Positions 24,344 to 34,281 of a DNA stretch of 64,000 nucleotides are shown here, piece by piece. The first letter of the stretch is position 1; each line of letters opens with the position of its first letter. The position numbers and the translations under genes are program-made. Below the pieces are notes generated by a model, which saw only the letters and a program-made list of their open reading frames with translations, searched no databases and had not been told where the DNA came from. Source of the stretch: Edaphobacter flagellatus (lineage in GTDB: Bacteria; Acidobacteriota; Terriglobia; Terriglobales; Acidobacteriaceae); the NCBI RefSeq assembly GCF_025264665.1, contig NZ_CP073697.1:682001-746000 (forward strand). The letters are read 5' to 3'.

Positions 24344-26824
24344 TCACAATCTCGCGCTACGTAGCCGTAGCGCATTCGCAATCACGGAGACAGAGCTGAA
24401 GCTCATCGCAGCAGCAGCTACCATCGGATTCAGCAGCCATCCCAGCAGAGGATAAAGAACACCGGCAGCCAACGGAACTCCTGCTGCGTTGTAAACAAAG
24501 GCAAAAAAGAGATTCTGCCGGATATTCTGCATCGTCTTCTGGCTTAGCCTGCGTGCCTTCACCAGACCGCGCAGATCTCCGCTCACCAGCGTAATCCCAC
24601 CTGCGGCGATCGCCACATCTGTGCCTGTGCCCATGGCAATGCCCACCTGCGCGACGGCAAGAGCGGGAGCATCATTAACGCCATCACCCGCCATGGCAAC
24701 CATCTTCCCTGCCTTCACAAGCCGCGTAACAACAGCTGCCTTACCCTCAGGAGACACTTCCGCCTCGAACTCTATACCAAGCTTCTTTGCGACCGCCGCT
24801 GCCGTCGATCTGCTATCGCCTGTCACCATCAATATGTTCAGACCGCTCTGCTTCAGCTCCTGGATTACCTGTGACGTGGTCGCTTTGATCGGGTCCTCGA
24901 CTGCGACCAAACCCGCGGCATGTCCATCGATTGCCACCAGCACAACCGTCTTGCCTTCGCTGCGCAGTATCTCCGCCTGTTGCTCTAACGCCTCTGCAGC
25001 AACACCAGCTTTACGTATCATCGCCAGATTCCCTACAACAACATGTCTGCCGTCAACCGCACCGACAACTCCATGCCCAGTGATCGAATCAAACGCGGTC
25101 ACGTTCTCCAGCCTGATACGCTTCTCCATCGCGCCTGCAACAATAGCTGCCGCCAGCGGGTGTTCGCTCGCGCGCTCAAGACTCGCGACGGCGCCCAGCA
25201 GCGCCTCTTCGCTCACTCCCTCCACTGCAACCACCTTGATTAATCGCGGCTTGCCTTCGGTCAGAGTGCCCGTTTTATCGACAACTAGAGTGTCCACCTT
25301 CTCCAGCGTCTCTAGAGCTTCAGCGCTCCGTACCAGAATGCCCTCCTGCGCGCCCTTCCCTGTCGCCACCATGATCGACATCGGTGTCGCAAGTCCCAGC
25401 GCGCACGGACAAGCAATCATCAACACAGCCACCGCAATCACCAGCGCATGCGCCAGACGCGGCTGCGGCCCCCACACTCCCCACACAATCGCTGCAAGCA
25501 TGGCAGCAGTCAGAACCACGGGGACAAAGTATCCTGCAACCTTGTCTGCCAGCCGCTGGATCGGGGCACGCGAGCGTTGAGCCTCACTCACCAGTTTCAC
25601 AATCTGTGCCAGCAAGGTATCGGAACCAACGCGCTCGGCACGCATCATCAATGCGCCTGTTCCATTCATCGTTCCGCCGACAACACGGCTCCCTTCTTCT
25701 TTCTCGACCGGGACGGATTCACCCGTCACCATCGACTCATCCACCGAACTGCGGCCATCCAGCACAACACCATCCACTGGAACTTTTTCTCCTGGCCTTA
25801 CGCGCAGCTTGTCGCCAACGACAACCTCGCTCAAGGGGACATCCCTCTCCGTGCCATCGTGCGCAACGCGACGCGCCATCTTCGGAGCCAGCCCCAGTAG
25901 CGCCCTGATCGCACCACCTGTCTTGTCTCTCGCGCGCAGCTCCAGCACCTGCCCCAGCAGCACCAGCACCGTGATGACTGCCGCGGCTTCAAAATAAAGC
26001 CCCAGCACACCGTGTTCGCGGAACGAGTCAGGAAACACCTCCGGCACAATCACAGCAACAACGCTATACAGATACGCCGCTCCCGTACCCATCGCAATCA
26101 GGGTGAACATATTCAGGCTGCGATGCACCAGCGATGCCCAGCCTCGTTCAAAGAACGGCCATCCGCACCACAACACAACCGGAGTCGCCAATGCCAAATC
26201 CAGCCATCCCACCCAACGGTTGTGCATTATGCCGGCAAACAAGCCCCCGGGCAAAATATCCGCAACCATCAACGCGAGCAGAGGCAGCGTCAGCGCCGCA
26301 CCGATCCAGAGCCTCCGCGTCATCTCCTCCAGCTCTGGATTGACCTGCTCTCCCGTCACCTCGCGCGGCTCCAGCGCCATGCCGCAGATTGGGCAGCTCC
26401 CCGGGCCATCCTTCACAATCTCGGGATGCATCGGGCACGTATACTCCACACGCGCTGTTATTGGAGCGACAGACTCCAAAGCCATCCCACACTTCGGACA
26501 CGCCGCCATCTTCTCCGACGTCACCTCTGGGTGCATCGGGCACGTGTACATTGCCTTCCCATGGACAGGCGCCGTCGCTGCAGCTACAGGTATCGAGTGG
26601 CCGCCGCCGCTGCAGCACGATCCATGCGAAGGATTCACGCCAATTAACACCAGTGAGCTGGCGTCCTGCCGTCCGCCGTCATATCTTCCCGGATCAGCCT
26701 CGAACTTCTTCCTGCATCCTTCGCTGCAAAAGTACCAACGCTTCTGTTCGTGTTCGAGCGTCCATTTTGCCGTTGCCGCTGCAACCTGCATGCCGCAGAC
26801 AGGGTCCTTCTCCACCTCATTCAT
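24344..26824 (-). CDS. Copper/heavy-metal-translocating P1B-type ATPase
   Basis: This inner-membrane pump exports heavy-metal ions, probably Cu+, using ATP. The N-terminus has no classic CxxC ferredoxin-like domain. Instead it has a YHS domain ([18 protein letters not shown], residues about 5-45), a Cys/His cluster ([10 protein letters not shown]), and two copies of a heavy-metal-binding motif, TCPMHPEV and TCPMHPEI, each followed by CPxCGMAL. The core shows TGES, the ion-binding CPC in [12 protein letters not shown], the phosphorylated aspartate in DKTGTLTEG, the SEHPLA motif and [10 protein letters not shown]. It is 826 aa from the ATG at 26824, chosen for GGAGGAAAG just upstream. No adjacent regulator gene is present. 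Confidence 0.95.
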   Translation of the reverse strand: MNEVEKDPVCGMQVAAATAKWTLEHEQKRWYFCSEGCRKKFEADPGRYDGGRQDASSLVLIGVNPSHGSCCSGGGHSIPVAAATAPVHGKAMYTCPMHPEVTSEKMAACPKCGMALESVAPITARVEYTCPMHPEIVKDGPGSCPICGMALEPREVTGEQVNPELEEMTRRLWIGAALTLPLLALMVADILPGGLFAGIMHNRWVGWLDLALATPVVLWCGWPFFERGWASLVHRSLNMFTLIAMGTGAAYLYSVVAVIVPEVFPDSFREHGVLGLYFEAAAVITVLVLLGQVLELRARDKTGGAIRALLGLAPKMARRVAHDGTERDVPLSEVVVGDKLRVRPGEKVPVDGVVLDGRSSVDESMVTGESVPVEKEEGSRVVGGTMNGTGALMMRAERVGSDTLLAQIVKLVSEAQRSRAPIQRLADKVAGYFVPVVLTAAMLAAIVWGVWGPQPRLAHALVIAVAVLMIACPCALGLATPMSIMVATGKGAQEGILVRSAEALETLEKVDTLVVDKTGTLTEGKPRLIKVVAVEGVSEEALLGAVASLERASEHPLAAAIVAGAMEKRIRLENVTAFDSITGHGVVGAVDGRHVVVGNLAMIRKAGVAAEALEQQAEILRSEGKTVVLVAIDGHAAGLVAVEDPIKATTSQVIQELKQSGLNILMVTGDSRSTAAAVAKKLGIEFEAEVSPEGKAAVVTRLVKAGKMVAMAGDGVNDAPALAVAQVGIAMGTGTDVAIAAGGITLVSGDLRGLVKARRLSQKTMQNIRQNLFFAFVYNAAGVPLAAGVLYPLLGWLLNPMVAAAAMSFSSVSVIANALRLRSARL

Positions 26825-27218
26825 CTCGATCTTTCCTCCAGCCCTGCAGACGGACATCGTCCATCTGCATTACACCCTGTCGCTCCGTTCCATGGATGGA
26901 AAAGACATACATCGAAGTGAAGAAGCAACAAATAAGCACGAAAGGTTCGACCTTTACTGCATATTTAGGACATTTGACCTACACAAACCTTGATCAAGCG
27001 CCTGATTGACAGAATAATTCTCTTTGTAATCAAATCGTTACACTCTAGATACACACATTGGAAACGCACTGAAAATGTAGGGTTTCCGCTTCTAATTGTT
27101 TTCTTTTGCGATGCAACGGGCCGGGGAAAATTTATCTCCCTTTGCGCGACAACGGAACCTGCGATGTGCTTCTGGAAATCCCTGATGCAGCGATCGCCTT
27201 ACCCATGCTAGGAGCAAC
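26825..27218. other. Intergenic region between the divergent P-type ATPase and FAD oxidase genes
   Basis: I see no gene here. It must hold the two divergent promoters. Two small palindromes stand out: AAAGGT-TCG-ACCTTT at 26941-26955 and CTTGATCAAG at 26989-26998. A TTGACA at about 27006 lacks a good -10 partner. The first palindrome could be a metal-regulator site, but this is a weak guess. Confidence 0.35.
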
Positions 27219-28763
27219 ATGTCGATCTCTGTTTCGCGTCAGGACCCACGGTATCCCATTCTGAAAAAAGCGAATAACCATCGCTTTCCTGTTTCAGATG
27301 CCGACGGTCCAGCGCGCATTGAGATATGCCAGAACCCGGATGATGTCGCCGAAGCTTTGCAGAAAACCGTCCGCGCTGGCTTGCGTCCGACAATTCGTTC
27401 CGGCGGACATTGTTACGAGGATTTCGTTGCCAACAATCCCGGCGGCGTACTGTTCGACCTCAGCCTGCTGAACAGCTTCGACGCCACAGGCAGCGGCCAT
27501 ACCTATAAGATCGGCACCGGCATGCGTCTCGGCGACGCCTATACCGAGCTCTACAAGCAGTTCGGCGTCACCCTCCCCGGAGGCTCCTGCTATAGCGTCG
27601 CAGCCGGCGGACACATCTCCGGCGGAGGCTACGGCGTCCTCAGCCGCATGTACGGACTCACCGTCGACTGGCTCTCCGCGGTCGACATTCTCACCGTCGA
27701 CGCCTCAGGCACTGTCGTCCAACGTCGTGTCGATGCCAAGAACGATCCCGATCTCTTCCGCGCCTGTCGGGGGGCGGGCGGCAACAACTTCGGCATTATC
27801 ACTGCCTATTACTTCGACAAGATGCCCACCGCTCCGCGCGAGGTGGTCAACGTCCATATGGCCTTCCCCTGGGAGGACATGACCCCGGAGCGCTTCGAGG
27901 CTATCCTCACCACCTACGGGCATTACTTTGAAACCCGCGGCAATGACCCCGATACCTGGGGTATGTTTACCGGCCTCGGACTCTCGCACCGCTCCTCAGG
28001 CAATGTCGGCATCGGCGTCCAGTTCTGCAATCCCGACGGCACTTGCGACGATCTCAAGGCGCTCAACGAGTTTATCGACCTCTTCCAGCCCTGCAAGCCG
28101 GTGGTCGCCAAGCACGAACCGATAGAGTCCAGGCACAGCCCCCAGGCGGGCGCCAATGCCATCGTCAGAAAGCCCGATGGCACTCCAATCCCCTGCTCCG
28201 GTCCCCACAATATGAACCGCCAATCCTGGTACGAGGCGACCGTCCGGGGCGGTGTAGGTGGAGGAGCTCGCGCTAAGTACAAGTCCTGCTATATGAAGCG
28301 TGGGTTTACCCCCGACGAAGCGCGCCTCATCTACAAGCACCTCACCCGTGATGTTCCCGGGGCCAACGGCATCCTCGCCGTCGATTCCTATGGAGGCGCC
28401 GTCAACAAGCCTGAGCTCGCCAGTCAAACTGCTGTCCCGCAGCGAGCCTCCATTCTTAAGCTGCAGTTCCAGAGCTACTGGAACAAGCCTGAAGACGACG
28501 CTGCCCGTTTGAAATGGATGCACGACTTTTACACGGACCTCTACTCAGGTCCCGATGCTGACCCTCGCTACAAAGGCACACCGTACTGGAATGACCATTA
28601 TGAGGGCTGCTATATCAACTATCCAGACGCCGATATGCTCGTCTATCCGTTCTGGCCGCAACTTTATTACGGAGAACAGGGACTTTATCCCTTCCTTCAG
28701 GACGTCAAACGGCGTTACGATTCCAACAACATATTTCACCACGCCATGTCGATTCGCCCCTGA
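27219..28763 (+). CDS. FAD-linked oxidase of the berberine-bridge-enzyme/glucooligosaccharide-oxidase type
   Basis: The protein has the PCMH/FAD_binding_4 fold followed by a BBE-type C-terminus ([12 protein letters not shown]). Both residues for double covalent FAD attachment are present: His64 in RSGGHCY and Cys124 in PGGSCYS. Bicovalent members oxidise carbohydrates or complex alcohols with oxygen as acceptor. Glycine-rich [17 protein letters not shown] and GAGGNNFGI bind the cofactor. There is no signal peptide in the 514 residues, so it appears cytoplasmic. AGGAG precedes the ATG. A secreted protein gene and a TonB-dependent receptor gene follow at 49- and 47-base gaps, probably as one transcript, which suggests a sugar substrate. 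Confidence 0.9.
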   Translation: MSISVSRQDPRYPILKKANNHRFPVSDADGPARIEICQNPDDVAEALQKTVRAGLRPTIRSGGHCYEDFVANNPGGVLFDLSLLNSFDATGSGHTYKIGTGMRLGDAYTELYKQFGVTLPGGSCYSVAAGGHISGGGYGVLSRMYGLTVDWLSAVDILTVDASGTVVQRRVDAKNDPDLFRACRGAGGNNFGIITAYYFDKMPTAPREVVNVHMAFPWEDMTPERFEAILTTYGHYFETRGNDPDTWGMFTGLGLSHRSSGNVGIGVQFCNPDGTCDDLKALNEFIDLFQPCKPVVAKHEPIESRHSPQAGANAIVRKPDGTPIPCSGPHNMNRQSWYEATVRGGVGGGARAKYKSCYMKRGFTPDEARLIYKHLTRDVPGANGILAVDSYGGAVNKPELASQTAVPQRASILKLQFQSYWNKPEDDAARLKWMHDFYTDLYSGPDADPRYKGTPYWNDHYEGCYINYPDADMLVYPFWPQLYYGEQGLYPFLQDVKRRYDSNNIFHHAMSIRP

Positions 28764-28812
28764 GCCACTTTGCGGCCAGGGCAGTTAACACTTTTTTGCA
28801 GCAACGCAGACG

Positions 28813-29877
28813 ATGTTTACGGAGACGTACTTGATTCGATTTATGGATTGGCGGTTGTCCATACATCTACACAGCAGCCTGATCGCGGCCGTGCTCATGG
28901 TCGCACCGCTGCATGCTGCCGCCGCCTCGTCTTCTTCGCTCTGTGCCGATGTCCCTCACGCTGATCATCCCAAGGCTCTTCTCTCTAACGGTACGCTGGA
29001 TGCGATGGTCTTCCTCCCCGATATCACAAACGGCTATTACCGCTCCTCGCGTTTCGACTGGTCCGGGGTCGTAGCCTGCGTCTCTCTCAATGGACATCGT
29101 TTCTTTGGTGAGTGGTTCCAGAAATATGATCCGATGATCAATGACTCCATCACCGGCCCTGTCGAAGAGTTCCGTTCCGAAGATGGAGCCCTAGGCTACG
29201 GCGAAGCAAAGCCCGGCGAAACCTTCCTCAAACCTGGCGTCGGCGTCCTTCGCCGCATCGACGACAGCCCCTACAAGTTCGGCGTCGTCTATCCCATCGT
29301 CGATACAGGCAAGTGGAAGGTCTCCGTCAAGAAACACGCCGTCATCTTTACACAAATCATCACGGGACCGCGCGGCTACGCCTACATCTACCAGAAGAAG
29401 CTTTCGCTCGATGGCTCCACCATGATGCTCGAGCACTCATTGAAGAACACCGGCACCCGCGCCATCACGACCGAAGTCTACGATCACGACTTCCTCATCT
29501 TCGATGGACAGCCGACAAGCGCCGGTATCACCATCCGATTTCCCTTCAAGCCACAGCCGGAGACTCCGCTAGGAGATGCCGTCGAGCTCGAAGGAAACAA
29601 CATCACCTATAAGGAGGAACTGCAACCAAAACATTCCGTCGCTGGCTACATCAAAGGCTATTCAAGCAATGCCTCTGACTACCATTTCACGGTCGAAGAC
29701 ACAAAAACAAAGGTTGGGGTAGAGCAGAGCTCGGATTCGCCGATCTCACGGTTCTACCTATGGTCTGTACGTTCAACCGTCTCTCCCGAGGCCTACATCC
29801 ACCTCGATGTACCCCCAGGAAAAACGGGCCATTGGAAGATCCGCTATCGGTTCTTTGCTCCAGCTGTCCAGTCCTAG
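28813..29877 (+). CDS. Secreted protein of unknown function, possibly galactose-mutarotase-like fold
   Basis: A hydrophobic N-terminal segment ending APLHAAAAS is a signal peptide, so the protein is exported. The mature part is mostly beta with repeated aromatic strands (YYRSSRFDWSGVV, FKPQPETPLGDAVEL, GHWKIRYRFF). LEHSLKNTGTRAITTEVYDHDFLIFD resembles the central strand region of aldose-1-epimerase-like proteins. I do not assign a reaction. The ATG at 28813 lacks a ribosome binding site. A TTG at 28831 with GGAG upstream and an ATG at 28843 are alternatives. It sits between the bicovalent FAD oxidase and a TonB-dependent receptor on the same strand. Confidence 0.72.
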   Translation: MFTETYLIRFMDWRLSIHLHSSLIAAVLMVAPLHAAAASSSSLCADVPHADHPKALLSNGTLDAMVFLPDITNGYYRSSRFDWSGVVACVSLNGHRFFGEWFQKYDPMINDSITGPVEEFRSEDGALGYGEAKPGETFLKPGVGVLRRIDDSPYKFGVVYPIVDTGKWKVSVKKHAVIFTQIITGPRGYAYIYQKKLSLDGSTMMLEHSLKNTGTRAITTEVYDHDFLIFDGQPTSAGITIRFPFKPQPETPLGDAVELEGNNITYKEELQPKHSVAGYIKGYSSNASDYHFTVEDTKTKVGVEQSSDSPISRFYLWSVRSTVSPEAYIHLDVPPGKTGHWKIRYRFFAPAVQS

Positions 29878-29924
29878 AAAACAACACTTCAACCGAGCAA
29901 CAACGCAACTCTGAGGAGACAACG

Positions 29925-32900
29925 ATGCAACGATTACTCAAACACTTCCAGTTCATACCGCTGGCCCTGCTACTCGTATGTAGCCTGGTCGCCGGCGCGC
30001 AGACCATCACGGGCAGTATCACCGGCACCGTGACCGACGCCACTGGCGCCGTTATTCCAAACGCCAAGGTTGTAGCGACCAATGTCGACACCGGCGTCAA
30101 AACCGAGAGCACGACAAACAATGACGGTCTCTACAACATCCGCTTCCTGCAGATCGGCAACTATAAGGTCTCCATCGACGCCCAGGGTTTTGGAACCTCC
30201 AGCTACGGCCCGTTCGTCCTCGAGACTGGCCAGGTCGCCAAAATCGATGGCAGACTCAGCCTCGCCGGTACGCAACAGAAAGTATCGGTCGATGCTGAAG
30301 TAGCTCCCTTGCTCAATACAGAAAATCCAACGCTGGCCACGACACTAGACACCCGTGCCATCGAAAACGTCCCCTTGGTCAGCCGCAATATCAATGCTCT
30401 GACGATGTTCCTTCCAGGCGCTATCAGCACCTCGCCGAACAGCTTCGTCAGCAATGCGTCTGTCTCTGGCCCTCTCAGCGGCAACAATATGGCTGGCGCC
30501 AGCAGCGGTAGCTCAGTCTCGGTCAACGGCAATCGTCAGCAGACCAATCAGTATCTGCTTGACGGTATGAACATCAACCAGACGCTCGACGATACGCCTG
30601 GCTACAATCCCAGCGTCGATGCCATCGGCCAGGTGCAGGTTATCTCTGCCAATGCTCCTGCGGAATATGGCAATGTGCTCGGCGGTGACATTCTGTACCA
30701 GACCAAGAGCGGCACCAATCAATTCCACGGAAGCGCCTTCTACTTCCTTGGCAATCACCTTCTGAATGCCAATTCCTGGGCGAATAAACACGGATCTACT
30801 ATCATTCCCAGGAACACCTTCACTCGCAGCATCTTCGGAGCCACGCTGGGCGGGCCGATCTTCAAGGACAAGCTTTTCTTTTTCGGTGATTACCAGGGCG
30901 GTCGTTTTCACTCCGGTGGCAGCTCAACCGCAACTGTCCTCACCGATAGGATGCGCAGTGGAGACTTCTCTGAGCTTCTGAACCCCAGCCTCATGTGCTC
31001 GGGCGATCAGGGGCTGACTTCGGGCTTTGTCACCATCAACGGTGTCAAATGCGCATCGGCCTCTCGACTGATCCAGTTGTACGATGCGGCCACTAATGGA
31101 AATCCTCAATTCGCCAACAACCAGATTTCCATTCAGAATCCCGCAGCTCAATATCTGTTTGCTCATCCCGAGCTCTATCCCCATGCAAACCGCGCACCAG
31201 ATGCGAGCAATACTCCTGCTCGTAACAATTATGTCGGCCCCACCAAATCTCGCAACTATGGCAATCAGTTTGATATCAAAGTCGACTGGAAAGCCACGCA
31301 AAACGATAGCTTGTTCGTGCGCTTTTCGTATGCAAATCAAGGACAGACCACACGGAATGTTCTTCCCACCAGCTTTGCCAGCGCCCCGACCTATCCTGTG
31401 CGTGGCGTAGCGATCAACGAAGTCCATACCTTCAACTCAGCTATGGTGAATGAGTTCCGCGCTGGCTACACCCGAATTCAGAACAACGGCGCCGTCCTGC
31501 TCGATCCAACAGGCGCCTTTGGCCTGAAGGGAGATAGCATTCTGGGTATCGGAGCAAACAACCCTGTCAATCAGCAGTTTGCAGGCTTTTCTGCACTCGG
31601 CTTCAACAACTCCAATAGTCCGCAAGGCTTTACCGCAACCAACGGAACAGAATATACAACCCTTGGCAACCAGAACACCGGCACTAACTATACCATCAAC
31701 ACCTTCTTGTACGGCGACAACTTCACCTGGCTTAAGAACCGCCATACCTTCAAGTTCGGTGTGCAGTTCCTCCGCCAACAGCAGAACAACTTCTACCCTG
31801 GCAATGATGGCTCGCTCGGTGGCTTCTTCTTCCTTGGGCCTGGGACATCCAGCCAATCGGGATCTCCCAACGGATACAGTACCGGCTATACCGCCGCTGA
31901 CTTCATCCTGAACCGTGCTGGCTTCAAGAGCATCGGTGGCGTCGCTGGTCCAGTTGGTATGCGTCAATGGCGTGATGCTTACTTTGTACAGGACGACTGG
32001 AAGATCACACCCACCCTTACCCTCAACCTCGGCGTACGTTACGAGTACTCGCAGCCGATTTATGAGGTCAACCACAAGATGTCTACCATCGATCCCAATA
32101 ATCCCAGCAGGATAATCATTGATGGCAGCAATACCTCCGTATGCCAGCCGTTCAACCTACCCTGCATTACAGCTAAAAATGCAGGCTACGGTCGAGGACT
32201 GGTAGACCCGTTCTATGGCAGCGTCATGCCCCGTATCGGCTTCGCCTGGTCTGCAACTCCCAAGTTCGTCGTTCGCGGCGGATACGGCCTGCAGAACTAC
32301 ATGGAAGGCACCGGTGCAAACCTTCGTATGACCACCAACCTTCCCTTCCAGTCAGCTTCCCAGCTCAGCGGAAATCTGCCTGGCACTGGAAATACCGCAG
32401 GTGCCTTCTACAATGTACAAGGTGGATTCGGCAGTGCTACTGCTCTGTCCAATGTCTACAACGTCTGGAACAAGAAAATCAAACCTGCATTTATCAGCAT
32501 CTACAATCTGACTCTTGAGTATCAGCTTAACAACACAGCATCCTTACAAGTTGGCTATGCCGGCGAGTCTGGACAGCATCTGGTCACCGCAAACCAGCGT
32601 AATCAGCTGCCCAATCCTTGCATTATTAATGGGGCTCCCGTAACTGTTAACACTCCCAACCCTCCAGCGGCTTGCCTCACCCAAGCCCCAGCGCCCTTCT
32701 ACACCACTCCGGGCGTTGGCTATAATGGCGTCATCCGTTACACGGACTCGAACGCCGCGATGAACTACAACTCTCTGCAAGTCAGCTTCCGCCAGCGTGC
32801 ATGGCATGGCCTGCAGTACACTGCTAATTACACGTGGAGCAAGGGTCTCACCAACAGCACCGGTTTCTATGGTGTGCCCAGTGTCACTGTTGCCAGTGCC

Positions 32901-33536
32901 TACGCAGAAAATGTCTATAATCTCCGCCCTGAGTGGGGACCTATCGGACAGGACGTGCGTCATGCAGTCAACTACAACTTGGTATACGACCTGCCAATCG
33001 GCCGCAATCGTATGTGGGGTAGCAGCCTGCCTCTTGTCCTCGATGAAATGGTCGGCGGATGGAAGGTGGGCATGACCGGTATTCTCTACACTGGCTTCCC
33101 AGTCAATATCGGCGCGACCAACAACTCGATGGTCAATGGCAACTCGCAGCGTGCGAATCACTACCGCCAGATGAAGATCGTCAACCGCTCCATCAACAAC
33201 TGGTTCGGAACCGATCCTTCGGCTATCCCATGCGCCGCCGGCGTCGACAATGGGGTCTGTGCGTACGGTCAACCTGCACCAGGAACCTTTGGTACAGCAC
33301 GTCCTACCTCGGAGCGCGCCCCTGGCTATCAAACCTATGGGGCCTCGGTTACCAAGGACTTCACGATATGGCATGAGCAGCAGATTAACTTCCGCGCTGA
33401 TGCTGACAACCTCTTCAATAGTGCCTATTGGTCGAACCCTGCCAGCAGCGTGGGTTCTCCTGCAACCTTCGGTCAGATCACTACTGTCCGCTCGAACCCA
33501 AGGAACCTGCAGTTGTCCGTCAAGTATCACTTCTAA
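29925..33536 (+). CDS. Oar-like TonB-dependent outer membrane receptor
   Basis: This is a second large receptor of 1203 residues. It has a signal peptide (ending SLVAGAQT), a carboxypeptidase-regulatory domain (ITGTVTDATGAVIPNAKVVATN, about 27-110), a plug with NRQQTNQYLLDGMNINQ and GGDILYQTKSGTNQFHG, and a long barrel ending LQLSVKYHF. I start at the ATG at 29925, which has GAGGAG upstream and gives a clean signal peptide. The longer frame overlaps the preceding gene. It follows the FAD oxidase and a secreted unknown protein. It likely imports a carbohydrate or similar large ligand, but this is inferred only from context and family. Confidence 0.95.
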   Translation: MQRLLKHFQFIPLALLLVCSLVAGAQTITGSITGTVTDATGAVIPNAKVVATNVDTGVKTESTTNNDGLYNIRFLQIGNYKVSIDAQGFGTSSYGPFVLETGQVAKIDGRLSLAGTQQKVSVDAEVAPLLNTENPTLATTLDTRAIENVPLVSRNINALTMFLPGAISTSPNSFVSNASVSGPLSGNNMAGASSGSSVSVNGNRQQTNQYLLDGMNINQTLDDTPGYNPSVDAIGQVQVISANAPAEYGNVLGGDILYQTKSGTNQFHGSAFYFLGNHLLNANSWANKHGSTIIPRNTFTRSIFGATLGGPIFKDKLFFFGDYQGGRFHSGGSSTATVLTDRMRSGDFSELLNPSLMCSGDQGLTSGFVTINGVKCASASRLIQLYDAATNGNPQFANNQISIQNPAAQYLFAHPELYPHANRAPDASNTPARNNYVGPTKSRNYGNQFDIKVDWKATQNDSLFVRFSYANQGQTTRNVLPTSFASAPTYPVRGVAINEVHTFNSAMVNEFRAGYTRIQNNGAVLLDPTGAFGLKGDSILGIGANNPVNQQFAGFSALGFNNSNSPQGFTATNGTEYTTLGNQNTGTNYTINTFLYGDNFTWLKNRHTFKFGVQFLRQQQNNFYPGNDGSLGGFFFLGPGTSSQSGSPNGYSTGYTAADFILNRAGFKSIGGVAGPVGMRQWRDAYFVQDDWKITPTLTLNLGVRYEYSQPIYEVNHKMSTIDPNNPSRIIIDGSNTSVCQPFNLPCITAKNAGYGRGLVDPFYGSVMPRIGFAWSATPKFVVRGGYGLQNYMEGTGANLRMTTNLPFQSASQLSGNLPGTGNTAGAFYNVQGGFGSATALSNVYNVWNKKIKPAFISIYNLTLEYQLNNTASLQVGYAGESGQHLVTANQRNQLPNPCIINGAPVTVNTPNPPAACLTQAPAPFYTTPGVGYNGVIRYTDSNAAMNYNSLQVSFRQRAWHGLQYTANYTWSKGLTNSTGFYGVPSVTVASAYAENVYNLRPEWGPIGQDVRHAVNYNLVYDLPIGRNRMWGSSLPLVLDEMVGGWKVGMTGILYTGFPVNIGATNNSMVNGNSQRANHYRQMKIVNRSINNWFGTDPSAIPCAAGVDNGVCAYGQPAPGTFGTARPTSERAPGYQTYGASVTKDFTIWHEQQINFRADADNLFNSAYWSNPASSVGSPATFGQITTVRSNPRNLQLSVKYHF

Positions 33537-33549
33537 CCCTTAACCACTT

Positions 33550-33586
33550 GCCCCGGCCTCCTAGGAGGCCGGGGCATTTTCTTTTG
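33550..33586 (+). terminator. Intrinsic terminator after the second receptor gene
   Basis: GCCCCGGCCTCC and its complement form a 12-bp GC-rich stem around TA, followed by ATTTTCTTTT. It lies 14 bases past the receptor stop codon. Confidence 0.95.
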
Positions 33587-33660
33587 TGCTTCAACTCATC
33601 CATCCCCTTCCCTCGCCGATAGAACCATCAACACCATCGCGCAGGAGACCAGCCAACAAC

Positions 33661-34167
33661 ATGCCCTCGTCCATCGACGCACCGGAGCAGACAAACCAGC
33701 TCACAGAAGTCACTAACACCGCACTCCTCGACCAGACCGTCGATGAAGTCTTCGGGCTCATGCTCGGCTCCCCCGTTACCGTGTCCGACCATGAGGTCGC
33801 ACCCACCAACGTCCCCATCACCCTCACAGCCGTCATCGGTCTCGCGGGAGCGCTCAGCGGAGGCTATACCCTCGTCGTCAGCGAAACCACGGCCAAGCAG
33901 CTCGCCTCCACCATGCTCGGCATCGAGATCACCGAACTCTCCAGCGATGTCTACGACGCTCTCGGCGAAATCACCAACATTCTCGCCGGTGCCTGGAAGT
34001 CGAAGATCCCTTCACTGCACGCCGCCTGCCTGCTCTCCGTTCCCACCGTTGTCACTGGCTCCCATTACGACATCCACCGCAAGAACACAGCCTTCCGCAT
34101 GGCGCGCAGCTACTGGTTTCACGACGCTCCACTCACCATCAATATCTATGGCGAGTGGCCTTCCTAA
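33661..34167 (+). CDS. CheX-like chemotaxis phosphatase
   Basis: CheX/CheC-type proteins dephosphorylate the response regulator CheY in chemotaxis. The family signature is visible as SDVYDALGEITNILAG, containing the catalytic Glu and Asn two residues apart in the ExxN arrangement. Beta strands with SGGYTLVVS and a C-terminal ITINIYG-like strand fit the family fold. The protein is 168 aa from the ATG at 33661, with AGGAG 13 bases upstream, rather long spacing. The frame is open upstream, but the extension is proline-rich and unlikely. No cheY or cheA is adjacent. A chemoreceptor gene lies 16 kb away. Another related phosphatase family is possible. Confidence 0.8.
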   Translation: MPSSIDAPEQTNQLTEVTNTALLDQTVDEVFGLMLGSPVTVSDHEVAPTNVPITLTAVIGLAGALSGGYTLVVSETTAKQLASTMLGIEITELSSDVYDALGEITNILAGAWKSKIPSLHAACLLSVPTVVTGSHYDIHRKNTAFRMARSYWFHDAPLTINIYGEWPS

Positions 34168-34187
34168 TTGGCCCCGCGACACTGCTT

Positions 34188-34232
34188 AAAGCAATGGACC
34201 GAGTCTATATGTTCGACTCGGTCCATTGCTTT
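34188..34232. terminator. Strong hairpin between convergent genes
   Basis: An 18-bp perfect inverted repeat (arms 34188-34205 and 34215-34232) encloses a 9-base loop. The arms end in AAAGC/GCTTT, so the T-run is inside the stem, not after it. Its place between the convergent CheX-like and nucleotidyltransferase genes supports termination from both sides. Confidence 0.85.
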
Positions 34233-34281
34233 CTCCCAAACATCAGCTTTCGCAGCCGTGCTCACTATGTAGCGGAAACCA

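Noticed and set aside
26941-26955. AAAGGT-TCG-ACCTTT palindrome as a copper-regulator operator.
   Set aside because: It is short, it does not match a known CueR or CopY site well, and no regulator gene is adjacent, so I only note it within the intergenic region.
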